Shown here one piece after another: positions 7,588 to 13,628 of a stretch of DNA of 13,628 nt. The position numbers were made by a program, and so were the translations under genes. Origin of the DNA: UBA5078 sp963977405 (GTDB lineage Bacteria > Pseudomonadota > Gammaproteobacteria > Pseudomonadales > Pseudohongiellaceae); assembly GCA_963977405.1 (NCBI GenBank), contig CAXBOY010000085.1, positions 1 to 13,628 on the forward strand. The letters run 5' to 3'. Positions within the stretch are counted from its first letter, which is position 1. Every line of letters begins with the position of its first letter. The notes under the pieces were generated by a model. The model saw only the letters and a program-made list of their open reading frames with translations, did no database searches and was not told where the DNA came from.

Positions 7588-7605
7588 ATAGGGATAATAC
7601 CCTAT
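7588..7605. promoter_or_regulatory. Inverted repeat upstream of the DUF2868-DUF3482 genes, possible operator
   Basis: ATAGGG, a six-base AT-only spacer, then CCCTAT form a perfect 6+6+6 dyad, about 33 bases before the annotated ATG of the DUF2868 gene. On the minus strand it overlaps promoter-like words: a TTGATA at 7603-7608 and TATAAC or TATTAT hexamers, although no pair has ideal spacing. An operator at the promoter of the two-gene unit is the simplest reading. The regulator is unknown. Confidence 0.35.
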
Positions 7606-7653
7606 CAACTAGCATGTCCGCAGTCCTTTAGTAGGTCGCTGGGCAGCATCGGC

Positions 7654-8136
7654 TTACTCGAACTTGCGCCAGGAAAATTTGGCGATAACACGCCCCTCTG
7701 AGTCTTTCGTAGCCAGTACGAGCAGTCCATCGACCCACTCGTAGTAGCGAACCATATCCACGCCAACCATCGCGCCGTTGATTGGCGAGCCAGTCACATG
7801 GTGCGTGACTGTTTGTTTCTCGACATCCCAGCTCACGTTGCCGAAGTAGCTGAACCCTGAGTTAGCATTATCAGCGGGGCCTGGGACACGGGCAGGTACC
7901 CCAATAGCCGACATATGGCCGCGGCCATCATAGTTAATTCGGCCAGCATAATTATTGAGGGTCTCCCCGCCCTCTGGGGGGAAGGAGACAAAACTATGCA
8001 GCTCGTAATTCCCGGCAAACTGCTGCTCTACGGTATCTAGACCATTTGTATCGGCGTTCCTATTGTTAATGACGACCCATAAGATAGCCGACGAGAACAC
8101 GAATAAAATACTGGCAAAGCGGACTAAATTACGCAT
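7654..8136 (-). CDS. Small exported lipocalin-like domain protein
   Basis: This 160-residue protein has an N-terminal hydrophobic segment (about 5-23) that would serve as a signal peptide or membrane anchor, with no lipobox cysteine. The rest fits the bacterial lipocalin-like domain (PF13924 type). FAGNYELHSF at 40-49 matches the G-x-W/Y-x-L-x-S-F opening, GRINYDGRGHMSA at 65-77 is the family's most recognisable motif, and the C-terminal strands end in KFSWRKFE. Members are small beta-barrels of largely unknown ligand. The periplasmic location is inferred from the N-terminus. The start has only a weak GTGAG ribosome binding site. It is 98 bases upstream of the DUF2868 gene on the same strand and may or may not be co-transcribed with it. 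There is no clear terminator between them. Confidence 0.75.
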   Translation of the reverse strand: MRNLVRFASILFVFSSAILWVVINNRNADTNGLDTVEQQFAGNYELHSFVSFPPEGGETLNNYAGRINYDGRGHMSAIGVPARVPGPADNANSGFSYFGNVSWDVEKQTVTHHVTGSPINGAMVGVDMVRYYEWVDGLLVLATKDSEGRVIAKFSWRKFE

Positions 8137-8390
8137 GGATGCTCACTATGTAGAACTATTAATCATTGTTGTTCCACATCCTTTTTCTCTGTTTGCATGA
8201 CCTATTCGCTTCCTAAAGTAGGACTTACAAACATTAAGCTAGATAATGAAACAACGGTGGAAATTAAAATGGCACAGGCCAATGTCTGATGATCATACGC
8301 GGGCACCCAGAACGGGTAAAGCAAGTGGGTAAGCACTGTGTTATGTGGAGCAACAAGCAAGCTGATACAATTGCGGCTAACGCACGACAA

Positions 8391-8404
8391 ATCACCGCGG
8401 TGAT
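8391..8404. promoter_or_regulatory. Perfect 14-base palindrome just upstream of the tesB ribosome binding site
   Basis: ATCACCGCGGTGAT is a perfect 14-base palindrome that ends four bases before the AGGA ribosome binding site of tesB. At DNA level it could be an operator placed downstream of the promoter. In RNA it has no loop, so a stable hairpin is unlikely unless the central bases open. The rest of the 282-base divergent spacer (8137-8418) between the lipocalin-like gene and tesB shows no gene. A TACAAT (8366-8371) is a possible tesB -10 box without a clear -35. Confidence 0.4.
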
Positions 8405-8418
8405 ATTCAGGAACAGGT

Positions 8419-9288
8419 ATGAACGAACAATTGCAGCAACTGCACAACCATCTCGATCTGGCAACAATAGACGAGAATACCTTTGAGACCAAACACCAGA
8501 ACGAAGGCTGGCATCAGATTTTCGGCGGCCAAGTACTCGCACAAGCGCTGCTCAGCGCTAGCCGAACAGTGCCTAACGAACGCCAACCGCACTCCCTGCA
8601 TGCCTACTTCTTGCGCCCAGGGGACATGAAGGAAAAGATCAGCTTCCAGGTGGACCGACTACGCGATGGCAAGAGCTTTAACACTCGCCGCGTTACGGCA
8701 ATGCAGCACGGGGCCGCTATTCTGAATCTCGCGACCTCGTTCCAAGTTAGCGAGCCAGGCTTGAGTCATCAGATCGCTATGCCAGAAGTGCCGGCGCCGG
8801 AGGATTGTTTGACTCGCGCGCAGTTGGCAGAGAAATACAAAGACTCCATGTCCGCCGAGATGTTTAAGCGCGCAGCGCGCCCCTTCGCAATCGACATGCG
8901 CCCGGCAGAGCCTGAGAATTTCATGCAGGCTGAAAAGCGCGCACCCAACAGGATGGTTTGGATACGCTTGAATGAGACTTTACCTAAAGACTATCCATGG
9001 CATATTCACATGCTCGCCTACGCCTCAGACATGACATTATTGGAAACCAGCTTGCGTCCGCACGGCGTGAGTATGTTTACCCCGAACCTACAGATAGCCA
9101 GTCTTGATCATTCCATGTGGTTTCATCGCCCTATGCGCATGGATGAATGGTTGCTATATGTGCAAGATAGCCCATCGAGTTCCGCGGCACGCGGCTTTAG
9201 CCGAGGCAGCATATTCAGCCGCACTGGTGAGCTATTAGTATCGGTTGCCCAAGAGGGCCTGATTCGAATGCGCGAACCGAAGCCATAA
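8419..9288 (+). CDS. tesB: Acyl-CoA thioesterase II
   Basis: This cytoplasmic enzyme hydrolyses medium- and long-chain acyl-CoA to free fatty acid and CoA. At 289 residues it has the double-hotdog length of TesB. The N-terminal hotdog carries IFGGQVLAQAL (34-44) and SLHAYFLRPGD (59-69). The catalytic residues fall at positions equivalent to E. coli TesB: Asp204 in LAYASDMTLL, Ser228 (threonine in E. coli) in QIASLDHSMWFH, and Gln278 in VAQEGLIR. The ATG follows AGGA with a six-base gap. The gene is convergent with the GST gene, with only ten bases between their stops and no terminator visible between them. A perfect palindrome sits directly before the ribosome binding site. TesB's physiological role, beyond keeping CoA free and relieving acyl-CoA build-up, is not settled even in E. 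coli. Confidence 0.95.
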   Translation: MNEQLQQLHNHLDLATIDENTFETKHQNEGWHQIFGGQVLAQALLSASRTVPNERQPHSLHAYFLRPGDMKEKISFQVDRLRDGKSFNTRRVTAMQHGAAILNLATSFQVSEPGLSHQIAMPEVPAPEDCLTRAQLAEKYKDSMSAEMFKRAARPFAIDMRPAEPENFMQAEKRAPNRMVWIRLNETLPKDYPWHIHMLAYASDMTLLETSLRPHGVSMFTPNLQIASLDHSMWFHRPMRMDEWLLYVQDSPSSSAARGFSRGSIFSRTGELLVSVAQEGLIRMREPKP

Positions 9289-9298
9289 TTGACGAGCA

Positions 9299-9979
9299 TC
9301 AGGCGCGATAGTCTTCGACAACATCCCCAAGTTCGAGACACATTTCATCGTGAGGCACGTCGCGCCACACTTCTTGCAGGGCCTGCTCATACCAGCTCTT
9401 CATTGCGGGAAACTCGAGCATCATGTCAGCATAATCATGGGCCTTTTTGCTCAATGTGAGCCCGTAAGTCTGCATGCGAAATACTACGGGTGCATAAAAC
9501 GCGTCTACCGCGCTGAAGCTTTCGCCAGCAAGAAATGGTCCGCCGAAACGATCCAAGCCTTCACACCATAGCTCGTCAATACGAGCGATATTCTTTTGCA
9601 AGGCGGGATTGATCTCGCGCAGCTTGATACGCACTCCACAACTCATCGAACAGACGTCGCGCAGCGCTGCGAAACCAGAATGCATCTCCGCCGCGGCACA
9701 ACGCGACCAAGTGCGCGCCTCCTGATCTACGGGCCAAACAGATTTATACTGCTCGGCTAGAAATTCGATAATTGCTAACGAATCCCACACACTGCCTTGG
9801 TCGGTGATCAAGGCGGGCACCGTTCCACTCGGGGAGAAACTGCGAAACGCCTCCCAATTGGAGCCTGAATTAAATGGCACTAGTCTTTCTTCGAAAGGAA
9901 TATCCAGCGCACGCATCAGCACCCAGGGACGCAAGGACCAAGACGAATAGTTTTTATTTGCGATATACAATATTAACAA
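9299..9979 (-). CDS. Glutathione S-transferase family protein
   Basis: This 226-residue cytosolic GST has a thioredoxin-like N-domain and an all-helical C-domain. The opening LYIANKNYSSWSLRPWVLMRA (4-24) is characteristic of a bacterial GST subgroup whose likely catalytic serine lies in the YSSWS motif (Ser12 or Ser13). TVPAL (53-57) supplies the cis-proline loop that holds glutathione, and DSLAI (66-70) is the gamma-glutamyl contact. The substrate cannot be read. The start codon is TTG, preceded by GGGAG seven bases upstream, and no ATG is available near the beginning of the domain. It follows the cupin gene by 12 bases on the same strand, so the two almost certainly form one transcript. The C-terminus is acidic. 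It converges closely on tesB. Confidence 0.9.
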   Translation of the reverse strand: MLILYIANKNYSSWSLRPWVLMRALDIPFEERLVPFNSGSNWEAFRSFSPSGTVPALITDQGSVWDSLAIIEFLAEQYKSVWPVDQEARTWSRCAAAEMHSGFAALRDVCSMSCGVRIKLREINPALQKNIARIDELWCEGLDRFGGPFLAGESFSAVDAFYAPVVFRMQTYGLTLSKKAHDYADMMLEFPAMKSWYEQALQEVWRDVPHDEMCLELGDVVEDYRA

Positions 9980-9991
9980 GATGTAGCTCCC

Positions 9992-10399
9992 TTATAGATC
10001 CACTTGGCGGTGTAATGTACCCTCACCGGCGGTAATGAATATGACGGTACTTGGCGCATTCACCCGGGCTGTGTGCCACTGCCCCTTGGGCACCATCAGC
10101 CAATCGCCCTGCTGTTGCAAATGCACGATTTTGTTGCCAGTTTTTTTCTCTAAGATCAAATCCATATCCCCCGATAGCAGGATGACGATCTCCTCGCCTT
10201 TGGGATGCATTTCCCATACCGGCCAGTTCTGCGCGAAACTCTGCGTGGTCACCAAAAACTCGTTCTCGAAACTTCCAAATTTACCGGCGCCGAGATCCTG
10301 CCAGAATGATTCACTTACCGGTATCGCCTCGGCAGAGGCATCAGGCTTAAGCCGGGCATAGGTTGTGGCAACATTATAAGGGCCGGTGGTACGACTCAT
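9992..10399 (-). CDS. Small single-domain cupin protein
   Basis: This 135-residue protein is one cupin beta-barrel. Motif 1 is WEMHPKGEEIVILLSGDMDL (62-81). It has one clear metal-ligand histidine (His65), then Glu69/Glu70 and Gly77, so the common HxH pair is reduced. Motif 2 is GDWLMVPKGQWHTARVN (98-114), with His109. Such proteins may be metal-dependent enzymes or ligand sensors, and the function here is unknown. The open frame extends four codons further to a GTG at 10411, but ATG at 10399 has a TGAGG ribosome binding site six bases away, so I place the start there. The GST gene begins 12 bases downstream, suggesting a shared stress or detoxification role. It is divergent from pepQ. Confidence 0.82.
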   Translation of the reverse strand: MSRTTGPYNVATTYARLKPDASAEAIPVSESFWQDLGAGKFGSFENEFLVTTQSFAQNWPVWEMHPKGEEIVILLSGDMDLILEKKTGNKIVHLQQQGDWLMVPKGQWHTARVNAPSTVIFITAGEGTLHRQVDL

Positions 10400-10408
10400 G
10401 GGGATCCT

Positions 10409-10500
10409 CACGTTTTATTGTTAGTGGTTTTATCGAGGCTCGTACTTCGCCTGCAACATCATGAATACTTGCTAGTTTGGGGCAGGTGGCACGTTTTATT
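10409..10500. repeat. Eleven-base direct repeat in the cupin-pepQ spacer
   Basis: CACGTTTTATT occurs at 10409-10419 and again at 10490-10500, 81 bases apart start to start, and the two copies flank the possible cupin promoter. An exact 11-base repeat in a 297-base spacer (10400-10696) is somewhat unexpected and could mark regulator sites. The rest of the spacer shows no gene. A GTG-led extension of pepQ enters it but is judged non-coding. Confidence 0.3.
10429..10456 (-). promoter_or_regulatory. Possible promoter for the cupin-GST operon
   Basis: On the minus strand, TTGCAG (10451-10456) and GATAAA (10429-10434) are separated by 16 bases, each with four of six consensus matches. Transcription would start near 10422, giving a short leader of about 22 bases before the cupin ATG. 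The match is moderate and unsupported by anything beyond position. Confidence 0.35.
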
Positions 10501-10696
10501 TTCAACTTGATTCCAAATTCGTTCAGCACTTAGTCTCTATGTTCTAGGGAAAGTGAACTCGCATCATATCGCCAAGAACCAAGTAACTTCAACAAAGCCA
10601 AGAGCCTAATAGCAGCCCTCTTGTGAACATAGGCTGAAACGACGCAATTATGCTATTGTGTTTGGGCATTTACGCTTCCCAAACGAGGTAAGAATC

Positions 10697-12040
10697 ATGC
10701 CCTTCGCGCAACACTATGCCGAGCATATCGCTCATCTAGATTCAATTTATGAAGCTGCGCTCAGCGCTAGTGGTGCCTTCGATGCCGTGCTGCTACACAG
10801 CGGCTCTGAGCATATCTATTTCGCGGATGATCAACACCCACCCTTTCGCGCCAATGGGCATTTCAATCATTGGTTGCCAGTAAACCGACCGGAACAGATG
10901 GTGCTAGTAATACCTGGCGAGAGGCCAGTGTATTTTCAAGTTATTCCTCCAGACTTTTGGTATGAACAGCATATTTCACTAGCTGACTGGGTGCTCGAGC
11001 AATTTAATCTAGTATCACTTAGCAGCAGCCGAGAAGTAAGCGATAAACTCGCGGCCTTGCAGGTACGCAAGGGTTTAAGCCTCTCGCGCATCGCATTCAT
11101 CGGCGAGAACTGCACGTTCGCCAGCGCCATCGGCATTACACAAGAGGCACAAAACCCGAGCAATCTCGTTAGTCATTTAGACTTCCACCGAGCCTGCAAG
11201 ACCGATTACGAAATCGCTAGTATTCGTAAGGCGAACCGACTCGCGATGGTCGGCCACACGGCGGCACGTAAAGCCTTCGAAGCCGGCGGCAGTGAATACG
11301 AGATTCACATGGCCTATTTACAAGCTTGCGAGATATTAGAGGAGGAAACTCCCTATACCAATATCGTGGCACTTGACGAAAAGGCGGCGATACTCCATTA
11401 CCAGAATAAACGGCGCAGCTCCGGCGAACAAAGCCAGGTTCTGTTGATCGATGCGGGCTGCCGAGTAAACTCTTATTGTTCGGATATCACAAGAACCTCT
11501 ACTCGAGAGCATACCCTGCCACTGTTCTGCGACCTCGTTGAGGCAATGGAGTCCTTGCAGACCCATCTAGTTCGCAGCGTAAGAAGCGGCATCCCCTATC
11601 CCGAAATACATAGTGCCGCCCACGAGGGCATCACGAATATCTTGCTCGGCTCGGGCATTTGCAACGGAAGTCGCGATTCTTTGTTGGCAGAGAAGGTCAG
11701 TACGCTATTCATGCCTCACGGTGTTGGGCATTTGCTCGGCATACAAGTACATGATGTGGGGGGGCGCATGAAGAACATCGCGGGAGAAACGCTAGCCCCA
11801 CATAGTGACTATCCGAACCTTCGCACCACTCGTATGACGGAGGTCGGGCAAGTCTTTACCATAGAGCCAGGCTTGTATTTCATTCCTGTGCTGCTGAACC
11901 CAGAACGCGGCTCCACTCGCGGCAAGCTCATTAACTGGGATCTTGTGGAAACACTAAGCCCCCTAGGCGGCATACGGATAGAAGACAATGTGTTGGTAAC
12001 GGACACCGGTGTCGAGAACCTGACGCGCGTTTCGATCTAA
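10697..12040 (+). CDS. pepQ: Xaa-Pro dipeptidase (prolidase)
   Basis: This is a cytoplasmic M24 metallopeptidase that cleaves dipeptides with C-terminal proline. The 447-residue length matches E. coli PepQ (443). Residues 1-165 form the creatinase-like N-domain, with VLLHSG (31-36) and DQHPPFRANGHFNHWLPV (45-62). The pita-bread domain supplies all five dinuclear metal ligands: Asp252 and Asp263 (LLIDAGCRVNSYCSDITRT), His341 (FMPHGVGHLLGIQVHD), Glu390 (TIEPGLYF) and Glu429 (GGIRIEDN). The open frame extends 13 codons upstream to a GTG at 10658. The ATG at 10697 has GAGG eight bases before it and aligns with the family N-terminus, so I use it. It is divergent from the cupin operon and convergent with an M20 dipeptidase, 20 bases apart. 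A hairpin-forming repeat covers its stop codon. Confidence 0.94.
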   Translation: MPFAQHYAEHIAHLDSIYEAALSASGAFDAVLLHSGSEHIYFADDQHPPFRANGHFNHWLPVNRPEQMVLVIPGERPVYFQVIPPDFWYEQHISLADWVLEQFNLVSLSSSREVSDKLAALQVRKGLSLSRIAFIGENCTFASAIGITQEAQNPSNLVSHLDFHRACKTDYEIASIRKANRLAMVGHTAARKAFEAGGSEYEIHMAYLQACEILEEETPYTNIVALDEKAAILHYQNKRRSSGEQSQVLLIDAGCRVNSYCSDITRTSTREHTLPLFCDLVEAMESLQTHLVRSVRSGIPYPEIHSAAHEGITNILLGSGICNGSRDSLLAEKVSTLFMPHGVGHLLGIQVHDVGGRMKNIAGETLAPHSDYPNLRTTRMTEVGQVFTIEPGLYFIPVLLNPERGSTRGKLINWDLVETLSPLGGIRIEDNVLVTDTGVENLTRVSI

Positions 12041-12046
12041 CGCGCG
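12024..12046. repeat. GC-rich hairpin across the pepQ stop codon
   Basis: CGCGCGTT, a seven-base loop (12032-12038), then AACGCGCG form a perfect eight-pair stem that includes the TAA stop of pepQ (12038-12040). No T tract follows on either strand. It is therefore not a classical intrinsic terminator, but it could slow polymerase or protect the 3' ends of the two convergent messages. Confidence 0.45.
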
Positions 12047-12060
12047 CCAGTGCCCATTGC

Positions 12061-13628
12061 TCACTGCAAAGCAGGCATTGTTCCAAGCTTGGCAAACATC
12101 TCCGTGGCTATCTGTAGATCGAGTAGGAATTGCTCAACGGTTTTGAATTCGTTGGCATTGTGTCCGGTGTACTTCTCGGTCGCCAATGCCAATCCAAATT
12201 GCACACCATTGGGCAAGTCGTGAATCGAGGTGCCGCCGGCAGAAGAGCCAAACTCACGCGGAATATCAAGATTCTCGACCGCGATATCCAACAGTGCATT
12301 AACCCACGCCCCCTCGGGATTGCGATACATAGGATCACTGGCGCTTATATCAAGTTGCATCGTGATTCCATTCTCGCCTGCCCACGCATTCAGCGAGTTG
12401 CGCAGTTGATCTACTAAGGCTGCTGGCTCACGTCCCACGGGCAAACGCAGATTCACTGCGGTGCGCAGATGATCAGCATCGATTGCTACGAAAGTTTGGG
12501 CAGCAGTCAGCGGTCCCATGAACGAGTCCTCATAGCCAATCTGCAAATTAGTGCCCAGATAGTCCATGCCCCAATTAGCCGTCGCGTAGCGCGCGGCATC
12601 GGTGAAATGATTGCGTTGGAACACGCCCTGCCCAGCCAACTGGTCAATGAACGCGAACATACGCGAGACCGGATTGACGCCGGACTCGGGCTCAGAGGAG
12701 TGTGCAGATACTCCCAACACATCAAGTCGAACACGAGCGCCGTCTTGCGCTGCCCGTATAGCGAAGTTACTCCCATTGCGCGCGGCAAAAATTGCACCCT
12801 CTTCATTCAATGTGCTCACTAACGCTTCACTGCGTTCACTGCGAATAAACACTGTAGAGCTTGCGGGAATCTGGTTCGTTGCGAGGCCCCCGGAAAGCTC
12901 AACGATTTGCGCGCCCTCTCCAGTGGCAGCGCGGGTCGGAAAACTCGCCATCACAGTGCCATAGCCCTTCTCCGCGATGATTACCGGGTAGCTGCCGTCC
13001 AGCGCAATATTGTAGTCGGGAATCGGATTACGCTCGAAATAGTAGGGCATCGCATCACCGCCGGTTTCTTCGCGCGTATCCACAAGAAGTTTAAAGTGTC
13101 TTAGCAGCGGTAGTTTCTCGTCTTGCACGACACGCATGGCATACATCGACACCACGATGCCATTCTTATCGTCTTGAGTGCCACGGCCATACATGCGATC
13201 CCCGATCTGAGTCACTACAAAGGGGTCTAGCTGCGTGCCATCCTCCAAGACCCACAGGGCTGGGTTCACTGGCACTACATCCGCGTGCGCATGCACACCG
13301 ATGCGCTCTCCGATCTCCTCACCTAAGGATATTTCATAAATTCGATCGCCAATATTGCGGAAGCTCAGGCCGAAGTCCTCAGCTACACTTTGCAGTTTAA
13401 CGGCGAAACGTAAGAACTCTGGGTTCTCGTGTTGTGCAACACCCTCGACATTAAAGGTTGGGATCAACACAAGCTCGCGCAGAGTTTGTAGCGCGGCATC
13501 GCTATATTTTACTCGCGCATAGAGCCCTAGAAGACGCAGTAACATCGCCTCTTGTTCCGCATTGAGTTCTGCACCGCTCTGATATGCTTCGTGCAACTCG
13601 GAGACCCCAGCCCCTTGTAGAGCGGACA
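12061..13628 (-). CDS. M20 family metallo-dipeptidase, 5' end cut by window edge
   Basis: This is a zinc-dependent peptidase of the M20A dipeptidase group (PepV/Sapep-like). The frame is open to the right edge, so at least 521 codons are visible and the start lies outside. Positions below count from the Leu codon at 13596. Metal and catalytic motifs are complete: VHAHADVVP with His104 and Asp106, GTQDDKNG with Asp142, DTREETGG with Glu176 and Glu177, LDGSYP with Asp200, and TGHNANE with His479. The lid domain includes GVSAHSSEPESG (295-306) with His299. The upstream residues SALQGAGVSELHEAYQ lie far ahead of the peptidase core and would suit the region after a signal peptide, so export is possible but not shown. 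The TTG at 13596 is unlikely to be the real start. It converges on pepQ, so both would add to dipeptide use in different compartments if this one is exported. Confidence 0.9.
   Translation of the reverse strand, partial: SALQGAGVSELHEAYQSGAELNAEQEAMLLRLLGLYARVKYSDAALQTLRELVLIPTFNVEGVAQHENPEFLRFAVKLQSVAEDFGLSFRNIGDRIYEISLGEEIGERIGVHAHADVVPVNPALWVLEDGTQLDPFVVTQIGDRMYGRGTQDDKNGIVVSMYAMRVVQDEKLPLLRHFKLLVDTREETGGDAMPYYFERNPIPDYNIALDGSYPVIIAEKGYGTVMASFPTRAATGEGAQIVELSGGLATNQIPASSTVFIRSERSEALVSTLNEEGAIFAARNGSNFAIRAAQDGARVRLDVLGVSAHSSEPESGVNPVSRMFAFIDQLAGQGVFQRNHFTDAARYATANWGMDYLGTNLQIGYEDSFMGPLTAAQTFVAIDADHLRTAVNLRLPVGREPAALVDQLRNSLNAWAGENGITMQLDISASDPMYRNPEGAWVNALLDIAVENLDIPREFGSSAGGTSIHDLPNGVQFGLALATEKYTGHNANEFKTVEQFLLDLQIATEMFAKLGTMPALQ

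Noticed and set aside
8202..8601. Overlapping minus-strand open frames upstream of and inside tesB
   Set aside because: They are antisense to tesB or its upstream region, have odd cysteine-rich compositions, and show no ribosome binding site or domain.
10400..10411. A GTG-led four-codon extension of the cupin
   Set aside because: The extension is itself the ribosome binding site (TGAGG) of the ATG at 10399.
10621..10659. A possible pepQ promoter using TTGTGA and TATGCT or TATTGT
   Set aside because: The spacer between the boxes is over 20 bases, or no -35 fits, so I could not support it.
10658..10696. A GTG-led 13-codon extension of pepQ
   Set aside because: There is no ribosome binding site before the GTG, while the inner ATG has a good one and matches the PepQ N-terminus.

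Overview
The window looks like chromosomal DNA of a free-living gammaproteobacterium. GC content is moderate (mid-50s % by eye). The proteins (TolC, HemH, TesB, PepQ, and a paired DUF2868/DUF3482 module) are of the kind found in Pseudomonas-like and marine heterotrophic gammaproteobacteria. A thiC gene next to a tolC gene on opposite strands recalls the Pseudomonas arrangement, as far as I remember it. I cannot name a genus. There is no insertion sequence, integrase, phage gene, CRISPR array, tRNA or rRNA. This is ordinary core and accessory chromosome, not a mobile island.

Layout, left to right. (1) The 5' end of thiC (minus strand) is cut by the left edge. A 405-base divergent spacer follows, holding a good thiC promoter and a palindrome, then tolC (plus) ending at a strong bidirectional terminator. 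(2) From 2110 to 8136 every gene is on the minus strand. In transcription order they are a small lipocalin-like protein, a DUF2868 membrane protein overlapping a DUF3482 GTPase, a secreted SGNH/GDSL hydrolase, and hemH (ferrochelatase). (3) tesB (plus, acyl-CoA thioesterase II) converges on a two-gene minus-strand unit, cupin followed by glutathione S-transferase. (4) pepQ (plus, Xaa-Pro dipeptidase) converges on a secreted-looking M20 dipeptidase (minus) cut by the right edge.

How the genes relate. Most are independent housekeeping or scavenging functions: thiamine and heme biosynthesis, efflux/secretion, acyl-CoA and peptide hydrolysis, and glutathione chemistry. The one clear functional module of unknown job is the DUF2868/DUF3482 pair, a four-helix membrane protein translationally coupled to a P-loop GTPase with a glycine-zipper-like segment. 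I rate it the most interesting content here.

Several starts need care. The GST starts at TTG. The cupin and PepQ starts lie inside their longest open frames. The DUF2868 and DUF3482 starts each have two candidates. Several perfect inverted repeats sit at regulatory positions: between thiC and tolC, just upstream of the tesB ribosome binding site, upstream of the DUF2868 gene, and across the stop codons of pepQ and the GTPase gene. No TPP riboswitch could be recognised in front of thiC.
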